Origin: Nansenia antarctica
Lineage: Eukaryota; Chordata; Actinopteri; Argentiniformes; Microstomatidae
Direction: 5' to 3'
Length of the DNA stretch: 64,000 nt
Assembly (NCBI GenBank): GCA_963989245.1
Contig: OZ022344.1
Location: 6,380,420-6,444,419, forward strand
The position numbers and the translations under genes are program-made. The first letter of the stretch is position 1, and the number at the start of each line of letters is the position of its first letter. The notes under the pieces are model-generated. The model did not search any database, had not been told where the DNA came from, and saw only the letters and a list, made by a program, of their open reading frames with translations. Positions 12,051 through 51,800 of the stretch are shown here, piece by piece.

Positions 12051-12131
12051 GTGTTTTGATAGAAATCCTGTTTTGTCCTCTGTGTTTTGATAGAAATCCT
12101 GTTTTGTCCTCTGTGTTTTGATAGAAATCCT
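12051..12131 (+). repeat. 31-bp tandem repeat abutting the dlgap4 exon 1 acceptor
   Basis: Two full copies and one partial copy of a T-rich 31-bp unit containing ttttgatagaaatcctg end about 20 bases before the acceptor. They supply the pyrimidine tract and repeated possible branch-point contexts. Confidence 0.85.
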
Positions 12132-12153
12132 CTGTGTTCCTCTGTGTTCCCAG

Positions 12154-12239
12154 GATGAGCCCACCAGGGCTGTAGACTCACCCCAGCAGGAGACATGTTC
12201 TAAAGGGCAGCGGCAGCTGCAGTACCGTCCGCGGCCACC
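12154..12239 (+). other. dlgap4: dlgap4 5' UTR segment of the first coding exon
   Basis: A plausible acceptor (tgtgttcccag at 12143-12153) precedes 86 bases leading to the Kozak ATG, so the first coding exon probably begins at 12154. DLGAP4 has upstream non-coding exons in other vertebrates; none could be recognised in 1-12150. Confidence 0.5.
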
Positions 12240-41032
<28,793 letters not shown>

Positions 41033-43731
41033 GAGCGGACCGGCGCCGGTCCCGGCACACTGCTCTATATGAAGGAACAGCGCCTCGCTCACTTTACCAT
41101 ACACGCACACACGTACGCGCCCCCACACACACACACACACACACACATGGGGAGGGGAGGGGGGGGTGCAGAAGCCGGTCCCTAGTGGCAGCATAGCAGG
41201 CGACAGGAGGACAACTGAGGAGAGCACAGGACAGCAAAAACAAACACAAGAAACAATGCAAATCACTTCCTGGCTGCCATGGAAAGACCTCAACAGATGT
41301 TTAATACTATTGTTATTATTGTTATTACTATTAAAATTATTATTATTATTATTATCTCTTAAGATATATCAAGACTGTCTTAAATGTGCAAGTATCTTGG
41401 ATAAATGACATCCTATTCCTTGTGAGCTGAAGAATCTTGGTATCCCAGAAGTTTACTCTCTCTCTCTCTCCCACCCCTCACTTCTGAGTCTGCGGGCTAG
41501 TCCTGGCTGCCTCGTTTACGAGCTACCACACACACTCAGGATACACACACACACACAACGCTACACCACACTACGTACACACACACACACACACATACTA
41601 CTCACCCTCTGTCCACACCGTCTTCCTGTTTCTATTTGGCTACCACTCATTGAATTGTGGTCTGTAAGGTTTATTGTGTATGGAGTCTATGAGATGCTGT
41701 TGTGTATTCAGAGGTAAACACAGAAGACCAGAGGAAAGACAGTAGCATATTAATTCACACTCTGGTTATTACCATGATCTTTTTGGAAAGAAAAAAGAAA
41801 AAGAAAAAAAAAGTTCACCAGATTGTTAGACAAGGTCAGTGTTCAGTACTATGGTAGTTTTGTATAGGCCTAAAGTACATGTACTGTCATGATATTTGCA
41901 CATGATGCAATCATTCACTCTCTCTCCCTCCCTCCCTCTCGCTCGCTCGCTCTCTCTTTCTCTCTCTCTCATACACACTATGCTGTATGTCTGTGAAGGC
42001 TCATGATTTTAAGTCTTATGCACTCTTTGGGGTAGAGATGAGTTCTATGGCCAGTTGATGTGTGCTCCAGTTGGTAATGTATGCATTGGAAAAACTCCCT
42101 ATAACTTGATAACGCCACCTCTCACTCATATGGTTACCCAGGTCAAGTTTGCTTTCTTCCGTTTTCCACCGTCGTTCAGGCTCACTTTCCCTCCTAGAAG
42201 CTTGATGCACTTAGAGGGCTGACCTGTATCATACTGTCCTGGCTCGGATGTTTATCTCTCACACGGTCCTTTCCAGCGCTTGTATCAGCAACTATGGTGG
42301 GTGCACACCCAGGCCAGCCCAGCACGACTGGGCTTGCTTACAGCTCTGTAGTGTAAATGAAGTACTATGGTGCAGAGAGGGGACCAAGATGTTCCCCACT
42401 GTTTTTATAAAAGCATTCCCACTCAACTGTCAGTACACGGGGCTCAGAGCAGCATTCCTTTTTTTTATTTTATTTTTTTTAATTCTGCTGAATTCTGATT
42501 TTGAATGAATTAGGAATTGGGGAGACAGTCGACTCCAATCTCTGTGATTTACAAAGATTGGCTTCAGAATTAGTTATCGGTTCATCTACATTCTGATTGA
42601 GCTCCAACGGGCTCCAACGGGGTGGGGGGGGGGGGGGGGGTTTGGGAGACAGTTGGAGTAAGCAATAAGCAAATGGGACATTTGAGCTAGCAATGTAAAA
42701 ACAATTCTGTTGCCCGGTCCAAAAACCAGCCCTTAGGCCTAGCCCTCCCCTCTTCAATGTTTGCAGATTTGAAGGGAAAGGATCTGTGTGGCAGGCAATA
42801 GGGCGATTGCTCCACCTAGCCCTTGGGGCTATGGGGGGGATTTTGCTATATTGCCAAAACCCACCTGGTTCCTTGCCATGGGGTTGTTTTGCGACTCGTA
42901 TTCTCAGGGTGAGCGCTCAGTCACTTAACAAGTCAACCGTCAAACCATAAAGGACTTGTCATACACCAATAATGACCACTGCTTGATTGGATAAATTCTC
43001 AATGCCTTTTTACAACCACTCTCAGACATTGACAATGACCCAAACTATGAAAACTTACCATGCCGTATGAACTTGGTATTGAAATCACTCCAGTATCACT
43101 ACTGTTTGTGTATTCATTATTTTAGAAGGATCTTGTCAAGGATCGGGTCTAGTCAAGTACTATTCCTGTTTCGATCACTTATTTCAGACTCATATGCTCA
43201 AGATGAATCAATGGATCCATGCAGTCACAGTCTGGTGTATGGCAGCTTGACCTTTCATTCCTTAAAACAGGCACATTGTTGACATTCAGGGACTGTGGTA
43301 CTTTTCTTTTTTAATATATATTTTAATTTTGTGTGTGACGTTTTTTTCCGTGACCTGTTTGGTCATGCAGTCAACCAACACTAGACTGTTTTGACCTGCC
43401 TCTCATTTTCAGAGCTAGTCTGGAGGTTGTGTTAACGGGCTATGGTAGTGTGGAGGTTAGATGCTTATTCACACTACAACAGCAAGCATGTATATGAGAT
43501 TTCCCACGTTGCATTTATAGTAACATGATCTTGTTTTCTGTTCTGAGTTTCCTTCATGCTGTGACCTGCGATACACCCTCAGTAACACGCTAGTGTATGT
43601 CGTCTAGAAACACTCCCTAGCTCCCCTACACCCCCCCCCCGATGTACCTGTGTAAATCTGAAAAGATTTGATAAGTACAAGTATAAACAACATGGTAAAA
43701 AGTCTTATCTACCCTATCTGAGGTATTCTGG

Positions 43732-44064
43732 GCCGGTTTCACAGACAAGGTTTTAGCCTAGTCCTGGACTGAATCCCACTTTCAATGTGAAATCTCTGTT
43801 GAAGATGCTTTTTAGTCTAGCCTGGGCCTCACCGGATACCTCTACTGCAGCAGCGTGCATGTATGCGCGTTTCATTTCGGCGCCCATGTTAACAGGTTAG
43901 AACAGACACACAACCCGCTTGAGCCATGCGTCTCACGCTGTGTGGCTGTTCTAACCTGTTCACGTGGCCGCCGAAATGACGCTCCTGCTGACCCTGCTGC
44001 TGAGGTAGAGGTGTTCGGCGTGGCCCAGGCGTTGGGCTTTAAGCCTTGTCTGTGAAACCGGGCT
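43732..44064. mobile_element. ~330-bp foldback (MITE) within the dlgap4 3' UTR
   Basis: The outer ends ggtttcacagacaaggtttt and ttaagccttgtctgtgaaac pair. The inner arms (cgtttcatttcggcgcccat / ggccgccgaaatgac; aggttagaacagacacac / gtgtggctgttctaacct) also pair, so almost the whole element folds. A shorter relative is at 60128-60259. Confidence 0.85.
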
Positions 44065-44111
44065 GTTAGCTCTCCAATTCGTTCAGTTCCACAAGTGCCA
44101 CTAACTAGTGT

Positions 44112-44192
44112 TTAGGGGGCTATGGGGGATAGGAGGGGGGGCTATGGGGGATAGGAGGGGGGGCTATGGGGGATAGGAGGGGGCTATGGGAG
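44112..44192 (+). repeat. G-rich ~22-bp minisatellite
   Basis: Three to four copies of ggctatgggggataggaggg; G-rich on the sense strand, able in principle to form a G-quadruplex. Confidence 0.9.
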
Positions 44193-45174
44193 ATGTTTCT
44201 GGACCAGGCCACATAGGATCGATCTCACTACTGCCTGTCCCCTAAAAAGAGCTGGCTCTCCGCTCCCCAGCCCCCCTCCTACTGGCTAACATCACACTGC
44301 TGCCCCAAAGTGCTGTTCCACAGTCAGTTTTGTATTTTTTAGCTCAATACTTATGTCAAAGGATAGGAGAAGTAGAAACTGGGGAAGCTGATATGCAGCA
44401 CCAGGATGTTAATTTTGTTTGTTTGTTTATTTGTAATACATAAACTATGGACGTGTACATTTCATTGTCCAAAGAAATCATTAAAACATCCCTTTGTTAC
44501 ATCCCCTTGTCATCATCCTTTCTGCGGTGCTCATATTGCTGTTAGTAACAGTGACTCTGATGTTGGTATTACAGGTGATGAGTCATACGTCTGACTTGTC
44601 TTCAATGGTACTTTTTATGTTTTTATTTTATTTTAAATATGGCCTTTTTCATAGCTCAACATAAGAAGAGCCGTGTAATAAAGATCCCATTGAGATCCAA
44701 GTCCCAATCGAGACAGATTTTATGTTGAGGAGTGGAAACAATATTCAATCCATATTGTTTTGCTGTTCAGAATTGGTCATTTGGGTCTGAGAGTTGATTC
44801 CCTCATCCTCCAATCATTGAGTGTTAAACGTGTCAGGTACAGAGACCTCTGCTGCGGTATATAATCTAATCTAATCTAGATTAGAATCTGGAGTCTGGAT
44901 CCCTTTAGTTCCCCACACTGAACTTCAAGAGAGCATGACCTGATCAGGGACACTCAGACAGTTTGTATACCAGTATGTATTGTGTTATAAAGGGCTATAG
45001 CTAATGGACACATGGCTGGAAGAAGGAACGTGTGTGGCAGATCCTTGCCTAAATGGTGACTTGCAATCACCGTTGGACAATGCAATGCAAACCTCTCCTG
45101 TCATCTGCTTGGAATCTTCGGTTGTTTTTTTGTTTTTTTTAAAGATCTGAATTATCTGGACACTGGACACTGTT

Positions 45175-45180
45175 AATAAA
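45175..45180 (+). terminator. candidate dlgap4 polyadenylation signal
   Basis: This is a canonical AATAAA 4.1 kb after the stop. Alternatives are 44677-44682 and 45540-45545. Which is used cannot be decided without transcript ends. Confidence 0.35.
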
Positions 45181-45545
45181 CATTGGCCATGAATCTCTTC
45201 AGGGTAAATGATGGGACACAAACAGAATCCCCCAAATCATCTATATTGTTTTTTCTATGGATAGAAACACCTTATAATAATCCCATTTAGAACATTGACC
45301 TGTAGATCTGTAGAATGGTCATGTAACGATTATCTACTTGCAACTCCTCTTTCAGAGATTATAATACTACTAACAATTACAACAAAGCAAAAAAAATAAT
45401 TAGATACATGACCATTTCAGATGTTGATGATGGGTCATCATTTTACAAAAACAAGCACATATATTCTTCTGGTGAAGGGGGTTGTTTAATCTGTTAAATT
45501 ATACTAGTTAGGCACTGTGAGGGTGGTTTCTTTTAAGAGAATAAA

Positions 45546-46089
45546 TCATTTGTGATTACGAATTAAATGTGTGGATATTCATTTCATTGAAGAGTTGAGA
45601 GAACGTTTGATGTGATGTGATGTGCCATTCTTGAGAGTTTAAATCCTGAACCTAATCTATAAGTATATGTCATGAACCCACTGACAAAGCGTGACGCAGT
45701 CCACGGTAGTCATCGTCATCATCGCCCCCACCCCAGTTCTAAACATCACAACATCAGATGTGAATACTCATCTCAGAGCGCCCCCTTCAGGCTTGTATGC
45801 GTAATGACATCAAGCGTTGTCGATGTCATGGTAAACTAAACCCATTGAAGTTGTCTGTGCGTCGTCATGACGTGGCCAATGTCGTTTCCCCATTCTATCT
45901 AGGGTCCTTCCTCCCAGGCTGAAGTTGCCGCTATATTCTGACTTGAGAACGGTTTTGCGTTTCGACCCATCATGAGGTTGTTTGGGGGGCGAAAACCTGA
46001 ACCCAGATCGGTTCTAACCCGGCGCATAATACCCGGGTGCTCTCGAGCTTCTTCCTGCAGACGCCGGGGAGGAGGAGCCAACATATCTT
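45546..46089. other. dlgap4-pfkfb2 intergenic sequence
   Basis: No gene or element recognised; slightly CpG-containing toward 45950-46080. Confidence 0.4.
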
Positions 46090-46229
46090 GGGCGCGTTCG
46101 TAAATTCGCTCTGGAAATCTGAGTAGCACTCATGGAATGCCTCTTGTCCAATCAAATGACTTGGTCCCTTTATAACGTTGAACCCAGTGTGCGCTCCGGC
46201 GCTCTCAGAACAAATTTACGAACGCACCC
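46090..46229. mobile_element. MITE copy 2, next to the putative pfkfb2 promoter
   Basis: gggcgcgttcgtaaattcgc at the left and caaatttacgaacgcacc at the right, with interior shared with 21679-21820. Confidence 0.85.
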
Positions 46230-46334
46230 AAGGGGATGGAGACGAGAGCGTGAGAGCGAGTCGGCGAAATAAAGAGCTTTAAAGTGATACATTTATGTCG
46301 ACACCTGTCGTATTTTTTGGTACATTCAACTAAA
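46230..46334 (+). promoter_or_regulatory. putative pfkfb2 non-coding first exon and promoter edge
   Basis: Directly after a 140-bp MITE-like element the sequence ends in ctaaag|gtaagc, a strong donor at 46335, and about 470 bases later ttatcattcacag (46803) offers an acceptor before the coding ATG. This would make a 5' UTR exon of about 100 bases. No TATA box stands out. This is an inference from splice motifs and position only. Confidence 0.3.
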
Positions 46335-46926
46335 GGTAAGCTGCACGGAGGTGAATATTTAGTTGCATTGTTGGCAGCTCACTACAAGTAGAACAGCTTG
46401 TTGAGAAAATATCAGCCTAGAGCAAAGAGTGTTCTCAAGATGAAATGAAATGATGGATATCCATAACCATTTCTGTGGGTTTTGCGCGGACCCCTTATCT
46501 CTGCTGTTATCTCTACAACGCCTCGTAAGCTATCTAGTCTACTTTCTAGATTAGTCTAGAGACAGTAAACTGTCTAGCTTAGCTATGTGATACTTCTTCT
46601 AAGGATAATCTCCTAAAATGGATTTGGAGCTATAGAGGCTAAAAAGCTAAAAGAGCAAAGATGCCGATTGATAAGTGAAGTTTCCACCTGGGCCCATCTC
46701 TGAGATGAGAATTAACTAACTGCATGATTTGTTTGACAAGCTGCTTGGGCTTAAAACAAGCTCCGGTCAAAACCATTACATCGGTTGACGTTATCATTCA
46801 CAGTTATCCTCATCAGAGAAAGGATGACCTCTCTCAGTTAGAGTGACCCTGACCCCGTGACCTCTGGAGGACAGGAGGACACTGCTGGCCCGTGACATTG
46901 GACAGTGACCGGGGGTTCGGAGCACC

Positions 46927-47020
46927 ATGGCTGCCGGCCAGCAGCAGAGAGCCGCAGCGCTGGAGAACTCAACAGACGGGAAGATCAGGACCGAGCTCAG
47001 GGCCAACGAGAAGAAATGCT
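46927..47020 (+). CDS. pfkfb2: pfkfb2 coding exon 1
   Basis: The ATG context is agcaccATGG, a good Kozak. Residues 1-31 read MAAGQQQRAAALENSTDGKI then RTELRANEKKC. The donor is tgct|gtaagt, leaving one base that joins CA of the next exon to make Ser32. The variable N-terminal regulatory extension ends here; EKKCSWASYM across the junction is PFKFB2-specific. Confidence 0.9.
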
Positions 47021-47542
47021 GTAAGTACTTTCTGAGTCTGACCCCATGGTGGTGGTGCACCCTTTGGACCATGAGAGGTGAAACGTTAACTCATTATCAG
47101 ATAGATCACCTATTATTATTCATTCATTCATTCATTAATCACCCCCCCCCCCCCCCCCATCATGGTCATGATGACATTGCAAGAATTACCCTGATTAGAT
47201 GCTGTGTGCATCTGTCAATGAAAACAAACTAAATTAATCAGTCCTATTTTATGCCTTCCTGGGTTTTTAAAAGACAATACAATAGACCGTTGCCTGTGTG
47301 ATCAGGTCAGGTGTCACCTAGTTGCAGAACTTCCTCTGTGAAACGTGACACTCTGCCTCTCTTGTTGTCATATAACTGTGAAGAGTGTTATAGATTACCT
47401 CTGGATCAGCTAACTCGCAGTGCTGCTAGATGTGCAGTCGTCGGAAGACTCAGTGAAATAAGTTTGCCTTTAACTTGATAACCGAGCTACTCCGAGGAAT
47501 CTGTAATCGGAACTTGATGGAGTAATACACACACACGCACGC

Positions 47543-47588
<46 letters not shown>

Positions 47589-48782
47589 TCTTTGGCTACT
47601 TTCAAACTATTTAGGCTAGAGGTTTTGAGCCACCTTTCGAGAAATGTTAGATATGTGAGTGTCAAGTCTGGTCTTGCAGGGTCGTCTTCAATGGCTTTGT
47701 TGACATTGGAGTGAGGGTGGATTTTGAAGGCCTCAGAAGGAAAGCCTGCGTGAGTAGAGACTAGAGAGAGATTAGATTAGGTTAGATTAAACTTTATTGT
47801 CATTAGTCAGTACTGAGACAATGAAATGCAGTTTGGCATCTAACCATAGTGGTGTAAGTGCAAAAGACATGATATTGTAGACAGTGCATGGAATTAGAGT
47901 ATAAGTATTACAGTGAGTATAAATAAATACATATAATAAGTGACTATACATGAGATGAATATCAATATGATATGCACAGTTGAACAAGGGCAATAGGTGT
48001 TGAGGTATGTTACATAATAAGATATAATAATACATTAGACTTATATAGCGCTTTTCTACACACTCAAAGACACTTTACAAACTGAAAAGATCGAGTACTA
48101 ATAATAAAAAGACACAAAAAGGTTAAAGTAGTGCTGGGGACACATGGGAAGGGGAGGGGGAGGGGGTTAACTGGTGAAGGCAAGCTTGACGAGGTGGGTT
48201 TTGAGGGCCTGTTGAAATGTTGGGAGGGTGTTGGCCTGTCATGTCAAGAGGTATGTAAATAGAGACCAATATAATACATATGGTATGAAATGTGGTACGT
48301 GTGTGGTATGGTCTGAACACAGACGTCCAGGCCGAGGCGATGACAGTGCAGACAGGGAGCATGATGATGAGCCCCGTCCGTTGCTAAGCAGCTGATGCTT
48401 GAGAAACATTAACCTCCAGTAAAAAGCTCTGGGAGGGAAATGGAAATGTCAACAGACATCGCTAACTCTCTGTTATTACATTAGTGAACCTTTGACAATG
48501 TATCTCCCCCCCCCCCCCCCCCCTCAAACGATTGTTCTGCGATTTGATTTCAAATACTAGTATGCCTTGTTCTTATTCGAAAACAGTATTATTAGATATT
48601 AGATCAACGAATAAAATTGTGATATCTGTGTGTGTATGTACCTAGATAGCTATTGTAATTTGTGTGTTGTGGTGTGGTTGTATGGTTTGTTGGGAGCGTT
48701 GGTTGCAGGATGTGGCCTTGTTGTCTTGTTTTGTTATTATGTGTTTTAAAAGAAAATAAAGAAACATTTGATCACAAAAAAA

Positions 48783-48823
<41 letters not shown>

Positions 48824-51800
48824 TACAGCATGGGCTTCCTACATGACCAACTCACCGACTGTGATAGTGATGATTGGTCTGCCTGCCAGAGGGAAGACAT
48901 ACATGTCCAAGAAGCTGACCCGCTACCTGAACTGGATAGGAGTGCCAACCAAGGGTGAGTACAGGGAGGCGGCCCGTCTCTGAACACTCAACAAGCAGCT
49001 ACTTGCTGTTCTTATCCTCCAAGGTGAACCCCTGTTCATATCCTCCAAGGTGAACCCCTGTTCTTATCCTCCAAGGTGAACCCCTGTTCTTATCCTCCAA
49101 GGTGAACCCCTGTTCTTATCCTCCAAGGTGGACCCAGACCCATTTGACATTTTAACCATTTAGCTGACGCTTTTATCCAAAGCAACTTACAATTAGAGAT
49201 TACAGGGTTAGTCCCCCTGGAGTAATTTAGGTTACTAAGTGCACACTAGTTAGTGGTGGTGTTCCCAGGTGGGAGTTGAACTCATGACCTTCTGATCCAC
49301 TAGGCCACCACAGGCCCCCCCTCCCCTAGACCCACCCCACTGGTGAGCATTTTGGGATGGAATTCAGGCACCACCACACCCACCTACAAAAGATTTTTGG
49401 TGAAACATGTGTGTCCATTGATAGAATGGAACTTCCTAAACAATTATTTTCTCTCAAATACACAGCTGTCCTGAACTGGGTAAGGATTATGCCTTCTTTA
49501 CTCATCTAAGAGTTAAAAAATAATAATAACTAGCCTTCCAAACATGACTGTATTCTAATGTTATTCCCATTTCAATGTTGTGTAAATAACGTCCTTGACG
49601 TGACGATTGTGTGCACCAATCATAATGCTCCTTTTGTCCTGTAGAAAGGTATTCAAACCCATTCAGAATATATTACTACTAACATGTTTATTGACACACC
49701 ACCGGACATTTTTCCTTTTTATTTTGTTCTTTTTCTCTTTTTCCCATTTGTTTATGGGACACATTTCTTTGCCCTTTTGTTATACTCTTTAATGATGTAA
49801 TAATACATTAGACTTATATAGCGCTTTTCTAGACACTCAAAGACGCTTGTAGATATGCTGTTCTGTAGATATGCTGTTCTGTTCCATGTCTATGCTGAAA
49901 CCCAATAAATACTCCAGTGATAAAAAAAAATGAAAGGTATTCTTAGTGAAGAGTCGCCATACTGCAATGCTGCAGAACCAGTTTTTTTCGCTCACTTTGT
50001 TTTCCGCTTTTTTCGAGTTCAGCTCAAGGTCATGTTCGAGAATGTAGTGCGTTTCATCACCCTCTCCTGTGTTCTCTTGCAGTCTTCAACCTAGGGGTGT
50101 ACAGGCGGGAGATGGTGAAAGCGTACAAGTCTTATGACTTCTTCAGACATGACAATGCAGAGGCCATGCAAATCAGGAAGTAAGTGCATCTCCCTCCATA
50201 CTGTTATACAGTACAATCATGCAGTGTTACAAATCTCCCTGGGCCTTGGGCCGATGAGTAAGCTTGTTTTGATGGGTTAGATTACTGTAATCCCCCCCCC
50301 CCCCCCCCCGCCCCCTTCAGAGAGGTGTGATGTGTATTAAACCCCTGCTGTGGTTTACAAGGCACCCTACTGGATCTAGACTATGCGTGTAATTATTAGT
50401 GTTTTGCATGTTGTTTTTATTATTAGTGTTGGGTGTTTTTTTCTTCAACTGGCGGCCTTCCCTTTTTCCTGGCCCCTCAGTTGAGTAGTGCTTGGAGCCA
50501 TACGTTTATGTGTTGTCACGGTTACTGTGTGTGTTGTTTTACAATTATGTCATTGCTGGCTCTGTTCCTACAGACAGTGTGCTCTGGTGGCGCTGCAGGA
50601 CGTCAAGTCCTACCTGAATGAGGAGGGAGGCCAGATCGCTGTGAGACCACCTCTACTCTCTACTCCTTATTGACCATCTCTACTTCTTATAGACCATCTC
50701 TACTCCTTATAGACCATCCCTACTCCTTATAGACCATCTCCACTTCTTATTGACCATCTCTACTTCTTATTGACCATCTCTACTTCTTATAGACCAACTC
50801 TACTCCTTATAGACCATCTCTACTTCTTATAGACCATCTCTACTCCTTATTGACCATCTCTACTTCTTATTGACCATCTCTACTCCTTATTGACCATCTC
50901 TACTTCTTATAGACCATCTCTACTTCTTATTGACCATCTCTACTTCTTATTGACCATCTCTACTTCTTATAGACCATCTCTACTCCTTATTGACCATCTC
51001 TACTTCTTATAGACCATCTCTACTCCTTATTGACCATCTCTACTTCTTATAGACCATCTCTACTCCTTATAGACCATCTCTACTTCTTATTGACCATCTC
51101 TACTTCTTATAGACCATCTCTACTCCTTATAGACCATCTCTACTCCTTATAGACCATCTCTACTCCTTATTGACCATCTCTACTTCTTATAGACCATCTC
51201 TACTTCTTATAGACCATCTCTACTTCTTATAGACCATCTCTACTTCTTATAGACCATCTCTACTTCTTATTGACCATCTCTACTTCTTATAGACCATCTC
51301 TACTCCTTATAGACCATCTCTACTCCTTATAGACCATCTCTACTCCTTATTGACCATCTCTACTCCTTATAGACCATCTCTACTTCTTATTGACCATCTC
51401 TACTCCTTATAGACCATCTCTACTTCTTATAGACCATCTCTACTTCTTATAGACCATCTCTACTCCTTATTGACCATCTCTACTTCTTATAGACCATCTC
51501 TACTCCTTATTGACCATCTCTACTTCTTATTGACCATCTCTACTTCTTATAGACCATCTCTACTTCTTATTGACCATCTCTACTCCTTATAGACCATCTC
51601 TACTTCTTATTGACCATCTCTACTCCTTATTGACCATCTCTACTCCTTATTGACCATCTCTACTCCTTATTGACCATCTCTACTCCTTATAGACCATCTC
51701 TACTCCTTATTGACCATCTCTACTCCTTATTGACCATCTCTACTCCTTATTGACCATCTCTACTCCTTATTGACCATCTCTACTCCTTATTGACCATCTC

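Larger units (their letters stand above)
41033..45180 (+). other. dlgap4: dlgap4 3' UTR (probable extent)
   Basis: Long, largely unique sequence without credible coding potential follows the stop. AATAAA signals suitable for polyadenylation are at 44677-44682 and 45175-45180, with another at 45540-45545. It contains a CA tract (41122-41146), an ATT-repeat tract, C/T-rich tracts, a foldback element (43732-44064) and a G-rich minisatellite (44112-44192). The exact end is not determinable from sequence alone. Confidence 0.55.
47021..48828. other. pfkfb2 intron 1 with retroelements and simple repeats
   Basis: Poly-C (47142-47158), CA run (47527-47587), family-C repeat (47772-48018), LINE end (48023-48240), poly-C (48507-48523), LINE poly-A end (48625-48782) and TG run (48788-48822). 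Confidence 0.7.
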
